DNA of 64,000 bases. Origin: an uncultured Pelagibacteraceae bacterium. Lineage in GTDB: Bacteria; Pseudomonadota; Alphaproteobacteria; Pelagibacterales; Pelagibacteraceae. The translations under genes were made by a program, and so were the position numbers. This document shows positions 56,657 to 64,000 of the stretch, one piece after another. Every line of letters starts with the position of its first letter. Positions within the stretch are counted from its first letter, which is position 1. The notes under the pieces were generated by a model. That model was given only the letters and a program-made list of their open reading frames with translations, was not told where the DNA came from and made no database searches. The DNA lies in NCBI GenBank assembly GCA_902555435.1, contig CACDRL010000002.1, positions 62,001 through 126,000 on the forward strand. Reading direction: 5' to 3'.

Positions 56657-57354
56657 TTTATTAAATCTAATTCTTGGTAAATATTTTTTTCTAGAGTTTT
56701 TAAAAATTCATTTTTTTCTAGGCCAGCAGAAATAGGTTTCAATATTGATATAGTAATTGTTCTATTACTATTTTTGCTACCTTTTTTTGGCCACACGTAG
56801 CCAGAATTTATGGCTACTGGTAAACAATTTATCTTTAATTCTTCATATATTCTTGAGGCTCCTTTTTTAAATGGAGTTCTGTCGTCAGGTAAAACCCTTG
56901 TACCTTGAGGAAAAATAATTAATGGACGATTTGATTGTGATATTGTTTTTGAAATATCATCAAAAAAACCTAAATTATCTTTAGTTGTTTTGTTTCTATT
57001 TATTGAAATTGATCCTATTTTTTTTAAATACCAACCAAATATTGGAATATCTAGAAGCTCTTTCTTTAAAATAAAAACTGGTGAATTAAAAATAGTTTGT
57101 AAATAAAAGGTCTCAAACATTGATTGATGAGAAGCAGCAATAAAAAATTTATCTTCTTTAATTATGTTTTCCTCACCTTTGATAAGGATTTTTGCTGAAA
57201 GGATAAACCTTAAGCAAATACCAGTCCAATAACCCATTAATTTACCACCAAGCAAAACTATTTTTCTTGGTAGAAAGAAAGAAGGTAAAAAAATTATAGA
57301 AATAATAATAATTCCAGAAAAAAAAATTATTGAAAATAAAAAGTTTCTTATCAT
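56653..57354 (-). CDS. 1-acylglycerol-3-phosphate acyltransferase (PlsC-like)
   Basis: 233-residue membrane-bound acyltransferase, adding the second acyl chain of phosphatidic acid. N-terminal hydrophobic segment, then the catalytic block ASHQSMFETF, which is an H-x4-E variant of the usual H-x4-D, and IIFPQGTRVLPD, a variant of FPEGTR. Such variants are common in alphaproteobacterial homologues, so activity is likely. It follows lysA at 11 bases. Confidence 0.9.
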   Translation of the reverse strand: MIRNFLFSIIFFSGIIIISIIFLPSFFLPRKIVLLGGKLMGYWTGICLRFILSAKILIKGEENIIKEDKFFIAASHQSMFETFYLQTIFNSPVFILKKELLDIPIFGWYLKKIGSISINRNKTTKDNLGFFDDISKTISQSNRPLIIFPQGTRVLPDDRTPFKKGASRIYEELKINCLPVAINSGYVWPKKGSKNSNRTITISILKPISAGLEKNEFLKTLEKNIYQELDLIN

Positions 57355-57365
57355 TGTCTCAAAAG

Positions 57366-58580
57366 CTAAATTAAATCTTTATGCTTTTGTCTTTTTCTAA
57401 TTATTTTTATTTTATTGTTTTTAATTAATAATTCTAAGGGTTTTGTTCTTAAGTTATAATTTGAACTCAGTGACATTCCGTAAGCACCTACATCACAAAT
57501 TGCAATATAGTCCTTTTCATGAAGTTCTTGAAAATTTTTAATAGTCACAAACTTATCTGTACTTTCACAGATAGGTCCTACAAATTCATAGGTTTTTTTT
57601 GAAATTTTTCCAGATTTGATGACAGGCAAAGTTTTATGAGTTGCACCATATAGTGCTGGTCTCATTAAATCATTCATAGCTGCATCTAAAATAATAAATT
57701 TTTTACTTTCACTGTCTTTTATATAAATTACTTTTGTTATTAATGTTCCAGCATTGCCTATTATAGATCGACCTGGTTCAAATATTATTTTACATTTTTT
57801 ATTTTTTAAAAATTTCTTAATGGCTAAATAATATTTTTTATAATTAAGTTTTTTATTATTGTCTGTGTATGAAATTCCCATACCACCACCTAAATCGATG
57901 TATTCAAATTTATGAGATGTTTTTTTTAAAATATTATCGACTACCTTAAGCATTTTTTCATATGGTTTATGATCTAAAATTTGGCTTCCAATATGAACAC
58001 TTAGGCAATTAAGATCTATATTTTTTGAATTTTTACAATAATCAATAATTTCATAAAATGTTTTTTCATTTACACCAAATTTGTTTTCTTTTTTACCAGT
58101 TGAAATTTGACTTAATGTTTTGGCATCAGTATTAGGATTTAACCTTAGACCAACTTTTACAATTTTATTTTTAATTTTAGCAACTCTATTTATTTCTTTT
58201 ACTTCACTTTTAGATTCTGCATTTATTAATAAAATTTTTTTTTCTATTGCATAACTTATTTCATCTGTAGTTTTACCAACCCCTGAAAAAACGATTTTTT
58301 TTGGAGTTACACCTGCTTTCAGGGCCATCATCATTTCACCTACCGAAACAACATCTGCTCCTAAACCAAATTTTGATATTTCATTTATCAAATTTACATT
58401 AGTATTCGATTTAACTGCAAAACATATCAATGGCGATATTGATTTAAAATTTTTTTTGAAATTTAATATATTTTCTCTTAATTTTGAATAAGAGTAACAA
58501 TAAGTTGGAGTACTGTACTTTTGAGCAATATTTTGAAAATAATGTTTTTCAATCGAAAGTTTTTTATTAATATATTTCAT
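57366..58580 (-). CDS. lysA: Diaminopimelate decarboxylase (LysA)
   Basis: PLP enzyme making lysine from meso-diaminopimelate. The PLP lysine is in ICFAVKSNTNVNLI, with GADVVSVGEM, LSVHIGSQI, DLGGGMGISY, IFEPGRSIIGNAG and the terminal CDVGAYGMSLSSNYN supplying the other active-site residues. 404 residues. Its ATG overlaps the small lipoprotein gene by 3 bases. dapB of the same pathway is at 13 kb. Confidence 0.97.
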   Translation of the reverse strand: MKYINKKLSIEKHYFQNIAQKYSTPTYCYSYSKLRENILNFKKNFKSISPLICFAVKSNTNVNLINEISKFGLGADVVSVGEMMMALKAGVTPKKIVFSGVGKTTDEISYAIEKKILLINAESKSEVKEINRVAKIKNKIVKVGLRLNPNTDAKTLSQISTGKKENKFGVNEKTFYEIIDYCKNSKNIDLNCLSVHIGSQILDHKPYEKMLKVVDNILKKTSHKFEYIDLGGGMGISYTDNNKKLNYKKYYLAIKKFLKNKKCKIIFEPGRSIIGNAGTLITKVIYIKDSESKKFIILDAAMNDLMRPALYGATHKTLPVIKSGKISKKTYEFVGPICESTDKFVTIKNFQELHEKDYIAICDVGAYGMSLSSNYNLRTKPLELLIKNNKIKIIRKRQKHKDLI

Positions 58581-58702
58581 TTTGTTTTAAACAGAGGATC
58601 ACATTTCTCCTTTTCTGAACCAGTATAAGTCGGACAATTTTTTTTACCACAAGATACCAGCATAAATGAAATTAGAATTAAAAGTGATATTTTTTTAATC
58701 AT
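58577..58702 (-). CDS. Small LptM-like lipoprotein between argH and lysA
   Basis: 41-residue ORF: MIKKISLLILISFMLVSC is a lipoprotein signal with lipobox Cys18, followed by GKKNCPTYTGSEKEKC. The CGKK start and the argH-X-lysA position match the tiny lipoprotein that many proteobacteria carry here, related to LptM (YifL), which helps LptD mature. Two extra cysteines (Cys23 and Cys34) in the mature part are notable, since LptD maturation involves disulfides. It overlaps argH by four bases (ATGA) and lysA by three. Confidence 0.75.
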   Translation of the reverse strand: MIKKISLLILISFMLVSCGKKNCPTYTGSEKEKCDPLFKTK

Positions 58703-60090
58703 TTTGTTTTCTTATATTTCATTATCATTTTTCTTACATTATCAAAAGATGTTCCCCCAAAAGATTTTTTTGAATTAATTGAATTTTTTAATTCAAAAAT
58801 GTTTAAAACTTCTTCAGTGAGTTTTGGTTCAATTTTTTTAAGTTCATGTAAATTTAAGTCGCTTAAATTTTTCTTTCTTTTTTCTGCCATGTTCACAATA
58901 GCAGCTGTTTTTTGATACGCCTTTCTAAATGACATCGAGTGTTTTCTAACTAAATAATCCGCTAAATCTGTTGCCGTAATATGACCTGTATTTGCAAGTT
59001 CAAGCATTTTATTTTTATTCGCACTGCAGTTTTTTAAAACTTCATCAAATATTTTTAAGCAATTTATTAGAGTGTCATTAGAATTAAAAACCAATTCCTT
59101 ATCATCCTGTAAATCTTTAAAGTAAGATAGTGGCAAACCTTTTAGTATAGTTAGCATAGAAAAAAAATTTCCATAAGAAGTACCAGTTTTTCCTCTTAGA
59201 TATTCTAGAAGATCAGGGTTCTTTTTTTGAGGCATAATCGAGGAGCCAGTAACAACTTTATCTGATAAGTTGATCAAGTTAAATCCATCTGAATTCCATA
59301 TAATTAATTCCTCTGCAATTCTAGAAATATGCATTGAACATACTGAAATAGCATAAAGAAAATCTAGCACAAAGTCTCTATCCGAAACTGTGTCTATTGA
59401 ATTATTAGTTGGTCTTCTAAATCCAAGTTTTTTGGATGTAAAATTTCTATCTATATTAAACGAAGTGCCTGATAAAGCTGCTACACCTAATGGACTTTCA
59501 TCTAAATTATCTAAATTGTTTAAAAATCTTTTTTTATCTCTAGTAAACATTTCCACATAAGCCATTAAATAATGGCCAAACGATATAGCTTGAGCATTTT
59601 TAAGATGAGTGAATCCTGGCATTATAGTCTCAACATTTTTTTCAGCCAGTTTAATTGTGCTTTTGATTACTTTATCTATATTGTTATTTATATCTTTTGT
59701 TGCAGTTTTAATCCAAATTTTAAAATCAGTTATTACCTGATCATTTCTTGATCTAGCTGTATGAATGTATCCAGCTTCATCACCAATTATTTGAAATAGT
59801 CTTTTCTCTATATTCATATGAATGTCTTCATATTTTTTATTAAAATCAAATTTTTTGTAAGTTATTTCTTTATAAATTTTATTTAGACCATAAATAATTT
59901 TATTTTTTATTTTAAAGGAAATTATCTTTTGTCTAAAAAGCATTTCAACGTGTGCAATGGACCCTTGTATATCTTCTTTGTAAAGTCTCTTGTCTATATC
60001 AATAGAATTACCAACTTTTCGAAATAGGTTTGACGCTTCCTTTTGTATTCGCGTGTTCCATATTGCCTGGTTGTTTTTATTTTTTGCCAT
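58699..60090 (-). CDS. argH: Argininosuccinate lyase (ArgH)
   Basis: Last step of arginine synthesis, splitting argininosuccinate to arginine and fumarate. The superfamily signature GSSIMPQKKNPD lies near residue 285, with HTARSRNDQV near 113 and TPGFTHLKNAQAI mid-protein. 463 residues. Only 24 bases separate its start from divergent tlpA, so their promoters must overlap or lie within coding sequence. Confidence 0.97.
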   Translation of the reverse strand: MAKNKNNQAIWNTRIQKEASNLFRKVGNSIDIDKRLYKEDIQGSIAHVEMLFRQKIISFKIKNKIIYGLNKIYKEITYKKFDFNKKYEDIHMNIEKRLFQIIGDEAGYIHTARSRNDQVITDFKIWIKTATKDINNNIDKVIKSTIKLAEKNVETIMPGFTHLKNAQAISFGHYLMAYVEMFTRDKKRFLNNLDNLDESPLGVAALSGTSFNIDRNFTSKKLGFRRPTNNSIDTVSDRDFVLDFLYAISVCSMHISRIAEELIIWNSDGFNLINLSDKVVTGSSIMPQKKNPDLLEYLRGKTGTSYGNFFSMLTILKGLPLSYFKDLQDDKELVFNSNDTLINCLKIFDEVLKNCSANKNKMLELANTGHITATDLADYLVRKHSMSFRKAYQKTAAIVNMAEKRKKNLSDLNLHELKKIEPKLTEEVLNIFELKNSINSKKSFGGTSFDNVRKMIMKYKKTK

Positions 60091-60114
60091 GATATTTAGT
60101 TATACCTAATTAAT

Positions 60115-60624
60115 ATGAGAATTTTAGTATTATTTATTTTTTTAATTACAACTGCAGAAGCTAGTGATTTACCAAACATTAAAAATATTGTTATTCATAA
60201 AGTTCCAAAAACGTATGAAAACGTATTTTTTTTAAATAAGAAAAATGAAAAAATTAAAATTAATGATTTCAAAGGAAAATTGTTAGTTTTAAATTTTTGG
60301 GCTACTTGGTGTCCCCCGTGTGAAAAGGAGATGCCTTCATTAGACAATATGCAAGCAAATTCATCACTCAATAATTTAAAAGTTTTTCCTATTAATATTG
60401 GAAAAGAAAAACTAAATAAAGTTGAAGAATTTTTTGTAAAATTAAAATTAAAAAATTTAGAACCTTTTTTTGATCCAGAAGTAACTTTAGCTAAAACTTT
60501 TTCTCTAAGAGGAGTCCCAACATCAATATTTATAAATAAACAAGGTGAGGAATTTGCAAGAATTCTTGGCGACTTAGACTTTAATGATGAAGATTTTTTA
60601 AAGTGGATTGAGAAATATAATTAG
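60115..60624 (+). CDS. TlpA/ResA-type periplasmic thioredoxin
   Basis: 169 residues: a signal peptide (MRILVLFIFLITTAEA) and a thioredoxin domain with the redox pair Cys66-Cys69 in FWATWCPPC and the cis-proline GVPTSIF. TlpA proteins reduce periplasmic thiols, often for cytochrome oxidase or cytochrome c assembly. Divergence from argH is a shared alphaproteobacterial arrangement that supports TlpA. The end overlaps the HIG1-like gene by 4 bases. Confidence 0.92.
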   Translation: MRILVLFIFLITTAEASDLPNIKNIVIHKVPKTYENVFFLNKKNEKIKINDFKGKLLVLNFWATWCPPCEKEMPSLDNMQANSSLNNLKVFPINIGKEKLNKVEEFFVKLKLKNLEPFFDPEVTLAKTFSLRGVPTSIFINKQGEEFARILGDLDFNDEDFLKWIEKYN

Positions 60625-60824
60625 TTTTTAAAAAAATATGCGAAAGTTACCAAAACAAGTATGGCTACAAATTGCAGCAGAACTCTAAGCTGCATTAGTT
60701 TATTTGAATATTTTTTACTCGTTTCTCCACCTTTAAATAAAGTTCCAATACCTAAAACCAGAACTATTCCAACAGCTATTAAAAGAGCGATAGATAAAAT
60801 TTTAACTAATATTCCAGAAAACAT
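60621..60824 (-). CDS. HIG1-like twin-transmembrane protein
   Basis: 67 residues with two membrane helices (about 5-25 and 47-65) flanking the loop FKGGETSKKYSNKLMQLRVLLQ. The loop pattern (GGE...YSNKLMxxRVxLQ) marks the HIG1/twin-transmembrane family; mitochondrial relatives associate with cytochrome oxidase. I use the ATG giving MFSGILVKIL; a longer frame exists upstream but adds an unconserved segment. Nearness to tlpA may hint at a respiratory-chain link. Confidence 0.85.
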   Translation of the reverse strand: MFSGILVKILSIALLIAVGIVLVLGIGTLFKGGETSKKYSNKLMQLRVLLQFVAILVLVTFAYFFKN

Positions 60825-60873
60825 ATTATTATTGTAGTGTGTTTTTAAAAATAAAAAACATAATAAATCATCT

Positions 60874-61524
60874 ATGACATTTTGCCTTAATTCAATCATC
60901 ATCAAACCAGAAGAAGGAACAGAGATTAAGAATGCAATAATTTTACTTCATGGATATGGCGGAGATGGAAAAGATATAAGTATGTTAACTTTAAATTGGA
61001 AAAGACATCTGCCAAACACAATTTTTATTTGTCCTAATGGACATGAAAAGTGTGCAATTAATCCATCAGGATATCAATGGTTTGATTTAACCAAAGAAGA
61101 CCCATCTTATATACTTGAAGAGTCAATTAAAGCTGAAAATGTTATTAAAAAATTTATTGAGGAAGTTAAAACTGAATACAACTTATCAAATCAACAAATT
61201 TGTTTATCAGGCTTTAGCCAGGGCTGTATGATGTCTTTGAATGTTGGCCTTACCTCAAATGAAAAATTTTTATGTATCGTAGGATTTTCTGGTAAAATTA
61301 TAGATCAAATTAATTTAAAAAATAGAATTAAAAATAGCACAGATACATTACTTATACATGGTGATGTCGACCAAATTGTTCCATCAACACATTTACTTGA
61401 AGCTAAAGATTTTTTAATTCGAAACAATATTCTTGTTGAAACTTTATTAATAAAAAATTGCGACCATCACATTCCTATCGAGGCATCAAGTACAGCATTA
61501 AATTATATTTTAAAAAAAATTTAA
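60874..61524 (+). CDS. Phospholipase/carboxylesterase-family hydrolase
   Basis: 216-residue alpha/beta hydrolase. The oxyanion loop is IILLHGYGGDG, the nucleophile Ser is in LSGFSQGCMM, the acid Asp in LIHGDVDQIVP, and the His in NCDHHIPIEA. Family members cleave acyl esters with broad specificity. No signal peptide. The start is 49 bases from the divergent HIG1-like gene. Confidence 0.9.
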   Translation: MTFCLNSIIIKPEEGTEIKNAIILLHGYGGDGKDISMLTLNWKRHLPNTIFICPNGHEKCAINPSGYQWFDLTKEDPSYILEESIKAENVIKKFIEEVKTEYNLSNQQICLSGFSQGCMMSLNVGLTSNEKFLCIVGFSGKIIDQINLKNRIKNSTDTLLIHGDVDQIVPSTHLLEAKDFLIRNNILVETLLIKNCDHHIPIEASSTALNYILKKI

Positions 61525-61571
61525 CATCTGATCATATTGATTATGATGCTAAACTAAGTTAATGTTTTAAT

Positions 61572-62141
61572 GTGAACAACTTTATTGAACAAGATGTGTC
61601 ATTAGAAAAATGTCCGGCATTAGTTCTCAATGCTGATTATAGACCTCTTAGCTATTACCCACTATCATTATGGTCATGGCAAGACACTGTGAAATCAGTT
61701 TTTCTTGATAGAGTTATCATTGTAAGTCATTACGATAGAACTATCAGAAGTCCTTCATTTAATATGAAGCTACCAAGTGTAATAGCTTTAAAAGACTATA
61801 TTGTTCCTCAAACGAAACCAAGTTTTACTAGATTTAACGTTTTTTTAAGAGATAAATTCTCTTGTCAATATTGTGGAAGTAATGAGGAACTTACTTTTGA
61901 TCATTTACTTCCAAGATCCAAAGGTGGAGAAACAAATTGGGACAATGTTGTTACAGCTTGTTCAGCTTGTAATGTAAAAAAAGGTGGAAAATTATTAAAA
62001 CATTCAGGAATGAAATTAAATCAATATCCTTTTAGACCCTCAACAGAAGATTTACATAAAAATGGTAAGAACTTTCCTCCTAATTTTTTACATAAAAGTT
62101 GGATGGATTACTTGTATTGGGATGTTGAATTAGAAACCTAA
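61572..62141 (+). CDS. HNH endonuclease-family protein
   Basis: 189 residues. The N-terminal half carries the conserved ALVLNADYRPLSYYPLSLWSWQDTVK seen in chromosomal HNH proteins. The HNH motif follows at about 95-140: FSCQYCGSNEELTFDHLLPRSKGGETNWDNVVTACSACN, with zinc cysteine pairs. The start is GTG, since the ATG two bases earlier is immediately closed by a stop. This type is widespread in alphaproteobacteria and not tied to mobile DNA; the substrate is unknown. Confidence 0.88.
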   Translation: MNNFIEQDVSLEKCPALVLNADYRPLSYYPLSLWSWQDTVKSVFLDRVIIVSHYDRTIRSPSFNMKLPSVIALKDYIVPQTKPSFTRFNVFLRDKFSCQYCGSNEELTFDHLLPRSKGGETNWDNVVTACSACNVKKGGKLLKHSGMKLNQYPFRPSTEDLHKNGKNFPPNFLHKSWMDYLYWDVELET

Positions 62142-62671
62142 ATTTTTTCAGAAATATTAATTGCAATTTTAGAACCAGTTTTAATTATTTTATCTAAAAT
62201 ACTATAGGGTCCTTTTTTAGTTGCGCCTTTTTCATAAGCGATATCTTTATGATTAAGCTCATCTTCTCTAAATTTTGTAATTTTATTTTTGAGAAATTTT
62301 TCATCTTCATCTAACTGATTAATTTGATTTAAGTAGTGTTCATCAATTACTTCTTCCACAGATGCTGTACATAACATAGCTGCTTTTTTCCCTAACAGAG
62401 TAGAACCAAATCCCAAACCAACACCTAGCAAATCCCACAGTGGTAAAAGTTTTGTAGGAGTAATATTTCTTTTCCTAATTTCGTTTTCAAAGAATTCACT
62501 ATGTTCTTTTTCATGAATTTTCATATCTTCTATGATTTTTTTTAAATTCTCATCTTTTACAAATGTATTTAAAGCTAATAATTGACCTTCATATATTTTA
62601 ACAGCCCCACGCTCACCAGCATGATCTACCCTTATAAATTCTTCAATTTTTTTTTTACTTACTTTTGGCAT
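62138..62671 (-). CDS. coq7: Coq7-type demethoxyubiquinone hydroxylase
   Basis: 177-residue diiron monooxygenase adding the C6 hydroxyl of ubiquinone. The duplicated ferritin-like motif is visible: VDHAGERGAVKIYEGQL and EKEHSEFFE, then CTASVEEVIDEHY and ELNHKDIA, supplying Glu and ExxH ligands. Compact, as for alphaproteobacterial Coq7. The start overlaps dsbB by 17 bases. ubiB and ubiE of the same pathway lie at 50-52 kb. Confidence 0.95.
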   Translation of the reverse strand: MPKVSKKKIEEFIRVDHAGERGAVKIYEGQLLALNTFVKDENLKKIIEDMKIHEKEHSEFFENEIRKRNITPTKLLPLWDLLGVGLGFGSTLLGKKAAMLCTASVEEVIDEHYLNQINQLDEDEKFLKNKITKFREDELNHKDIAYEKGATKKGPYSILDKIIKTGSKIAINISEKI

Positions 62672-63137
62672 AGTTTAAATAAATTTTTAAAGTATTGATT
62701 GTAATTAATATTGAAATTACAATATTATAAGTTGTAAGAGATAATCCAAAAATTTTAAATGTTACATCTTTGCAGCTCACTTTTTGTTCTTGCAATTGTT
62801 TTAAAATTTCTTCTTTGGAAGTTACTCCAGAGCCATTTTTAAGATCACAAACTAAAGATTCTTCAATAAATCCTTGTTCTATACCAAAATGATAAACTGA
62901 CAAGATGGTAGCTGTTAAAAAAACTATTATTAATAAAACCAAAAATAGTTTCTCAAACTGATAAAATTTATAATTCAAAAATATAATTATTATTGAAATT
63001 ATATATGGGATTCTTTCTAAAATACAAAGATTACATGGTTGATGACCCAAAACATACTCAATAAAGAATGCTGATATTAAAGCAACGAAACTGACTAACA
63101 AAATTAGTTTAAGCAATAATGTCTTGTTATTAAGCAT
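62655..63137 (-). CDS. dsbB: Disulfide bond formation protein DsbB
   Basis: 160-residue inner-membrane quinone reductase that reoxidises DsbA. Four membrane helices, the first cysteine pair Cys35-Cys38 (PCNLCILERIPY) and the second periplasmic pair Cys97 and Cys122, the expected four catalytic cysteines. It overlaps the VTT-domain gene by 8 bases and coq7 by 17, tying disulfide formation to the quinone gene. Confidence 0.93.
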   Translation of the reverse strand: MLNNKTLLLKLILLVSFVALISAFFIEYVLGHQPCNLCILERIPYIISIIIIFLNYKFYQFEKLFLVLLIIVFLTATILSVYHFGIEQGFIEESLVCDLKNGSGVTSKEEILKQLQEQKVSCKDVTFKIFGLSLTTYNIVISILITINTLKIYLNYAKSK

Positions 63138-63735
63138 TAAATTTAAAAATTAAAAATGTAATTCCTAATAATATAACTATAAAAATTCCAATTATAGTGA
63201 ACCATTTTGAACCATGTTTCTCCATGAATTCAGTAAATAATTCACCAAATTTATAAGATAAATAAGCAACAATAAAAAACCTAAGACTTCTCGAGATTAA
63301 ACTTACAACAATAAATACAGGTAAATTAAAAGCAATAATGCCGCTAGCAATAGTGAATGCTTTATAGGGAAGAGGAGTAAATCCTGCTAGAAAAAGAATA
63401 CTCATCCAGGCAAAAAAACCTGATCCTTGAGACAAACTTGTCTTCAAATTTTCAACTTTATTTTCATAACCATAAAATTCAATTATATTAATAGCTAAAT
63501 CATAAAACAAATAACCTATTAAATATCCAAAAATTCCACCTAAAACTGAAAATATAGATGCGATTAAAAAAATTTTAAAATACTCTTTTTTTTTAGCAAT
63601 CACCATCGGAATAATCATTACATCTGGAGGTATAGGAAAAAATGAACTTTCAGTGAAGGAAACAATGCTTAAGTATAAATTTGAACTTTTGTGAGCAGCT
63701 AAATTCAAACACTTTTTATAAAGACTTTGGAACAT
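63130..63735 (-). CDS. YqaA/DedA-family (VTT-domain) membrane protein
   Basis: 201 residues with about four to five membrane segments. The SNARE-associated/VTT core FIPPDVMIIPMVIAKKKEY, LGGIFGYLIGYLF and FTPLPYKAFTIASGI is clear. Members are linked to lipid scrambling and membrane-potential upkeep. A helpful detail is the conserved GFTPLPYK re-entrant motif. It heads the string VTT-dsbB-coq7. Confidence 0.9.
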   Translation of the reverse strand: MFQSLYKKCLNLAAHKSSNLYLSIVSFTESSFFPIPPDVMIIPMVIAKKKEYFKIFLIASIFSVLGGIFGYLIGYLFYDLAINIIEFYGYENKVENLKTSLSQGSGFFAWMSILFLAGFTPLPYKAFTIASGIIAFNLPVFIVVSLISRSLRFFIVAYLSYKFGELFTEFMEKHGSKWFTIIGIFIVILLGITFLIFKFNA

Positions 63736-63792
63736 TTTTTGGTTTTAATATAATTTTAGTTCTTATACTATTTAATTATAATTAAATTTAAT

Positions 63793-63877
63793 GGGCGAAT
63801 GGCGGAACTGGTAGACGCGCACGACTCAAAATCGTGTTTCGCAAGAAGTGAGAGTTCGATTCTCTCTTCGCCCACCA
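63793..63877 (+). tRNA. tRNA-Leu (anticodon CAA)
   Basis: The acceptor arms GGGCGAA and TTCGCCC pair perfectly. The anticodon stem CACGA/TCGTG holds the loop CTCAAAA with anticodon CAA (63827-63829), reading UUG. A variable arm and the T-loop GTTCGATTC follow, and CCA is encoded. This is the class II fold expected of leucine tRNA. Confidence 0.95.
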
Positions 63878-63883
63878 AAGCTT

Positions 63884-64000
63884 ATGAATATAAAAAACCA
63901 TAATAATCTTTTAGAACTATTTTATAATCAGTATACAAAAGAAAAAGCTGATCAGATTTTTTTACAATCCTTAAAAAATCCAAATGATAAGTTTTCTTGG
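63884..64000 (+). CDS. Start of a protein cut by the window edge, possibly an AMP-binding (acyl-CoA) synthetase
   Basis: An ATG six bases after the tRNA opens a frame that runs to the window end with 39 codons. The sequence NNLLELFYNQYTKEKADQIF ... NDKFSWK-like resembles the N-terminus of acyl-CoA synthetase/AMP-binding enzymes, but it is too short to be sure. No ribosome-binding site is clear; the tRNA lies directly upstream. Confidence 0.4.
   Translation, partial: MNIKNHNNLLELFYNQYTKEKADQIFLQSLKNPNDKFSW

Noticed and set aside
61572-62141. HNH gene as a homing or mobile element
   Set aside because: The full-length N-terminal domain is of the chromosomal type and there are no flanking repeats or intron signals.

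Overview
This window looks like a piece of the chromosome of a free-living SAR11-type alphaproteobacterium (Pelagibacterales, Candidatus Pelagibacter-like). Four things point that way. The DNA is very AT-rich. Genes are packed with 1-50 base spacers or short overlaps. The gene order is alphaproteobacterial throughout (mnmG-rsmG-parA-parB; dnaK-dnaJ-dapB; nfuA-tsaB-fur-miaB-phoH-ybeY-lnt-metK-nusA-infB-rbfA-rpsO-pnp; fabI-fabB-fabA-irr; dut-coaBC-ubiB-ubiE-mutM-rpsT-dnaA; argH-small lipoprotein-lysA). Finally, many genes usually found inside these runs are missing. I see no insertion sequence, prophage, CRISPR array or rRNA operon. Taxonomy and gene losses are inferred from reading, not from a search.

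Region by region. 1-3.4 kb: tRNA modification and 16S methylation (mnmG, rsmG) and chromosome segregation (parA, parB), with a perfect 16-bp parS palindrome inside rsmG. 3.4-8 kb: holA, an LptE-like lipoprotein, leuS and a DUF3576 lipoprotein on the minus strand. 8.2-9.2 kb: a strongly expressed-looking porin with a terminator. 9.2-18.5 kb: small enzymes and regulators, an ArfA-like 39-residue ribosome-rescue ORF, a pfkB kinase, nth, dapB, a small membrane protein and the dnaJ/dnaK/grpE chaperones behind an RpoH-type promoter, then rdgB. 18.5-23.4 kb: an LpoA-like lipoprotein-partner gene, rsmI, a BON-domain lipoprotein and maeB. 23.5-41.7 kb: a long plus-strand run of envelope, tRNA, iron and translation genes from murJ to pnp, interrupted only by a polysaccharide deacetylase. 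41.7-45 kb: fatty acid synthesis genes and the iron regulator irr. 45.1-47.5 kb: a rubrerythrin / Fe-S oxidoreductase / DUF3501 trio. 47.5-53.8 kb: SH3 protein, ThiF-like, dut, coaBC, ubiB, ubiE, mutM, rpsT. 54.1-56.7 kb: dnaA-dnaN. 56.7-64 kb: plsC-like, lysA, a small LptM-like lipoprotein, argH, tlpA, several small membrane and thiol genes, coq7, dsbB, a VTT-domain protein, tRNA-Leu(CAA) and the start of one more gene.

How it fits together. Ubiquinone (ubiB, ubiE, coq7), lysine/DAP (dapB, lysA), unsaturated fatty acids (fabA, fabB, fabI), LPS and outer-membrane upkeep (LptE-like, LptM-like, DolP-like, LpoA-like, lnt, plsC) and periplasmic thiol chemistry (dsbB, tlpA) each have several members here. 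The most interesting signals are: a near-identical 16-bp motif upstream of both irr and the rubrerythrin gene, which suggests an Irr-controlled iron/peroxide module; a terminator hairpin placed so close to nusA that it may act as an attenuator; a probable leaderless rpsT transcript; a very short TsaB; and three small genes (39, 55 and 41 residues) that a length cutoff would miss.
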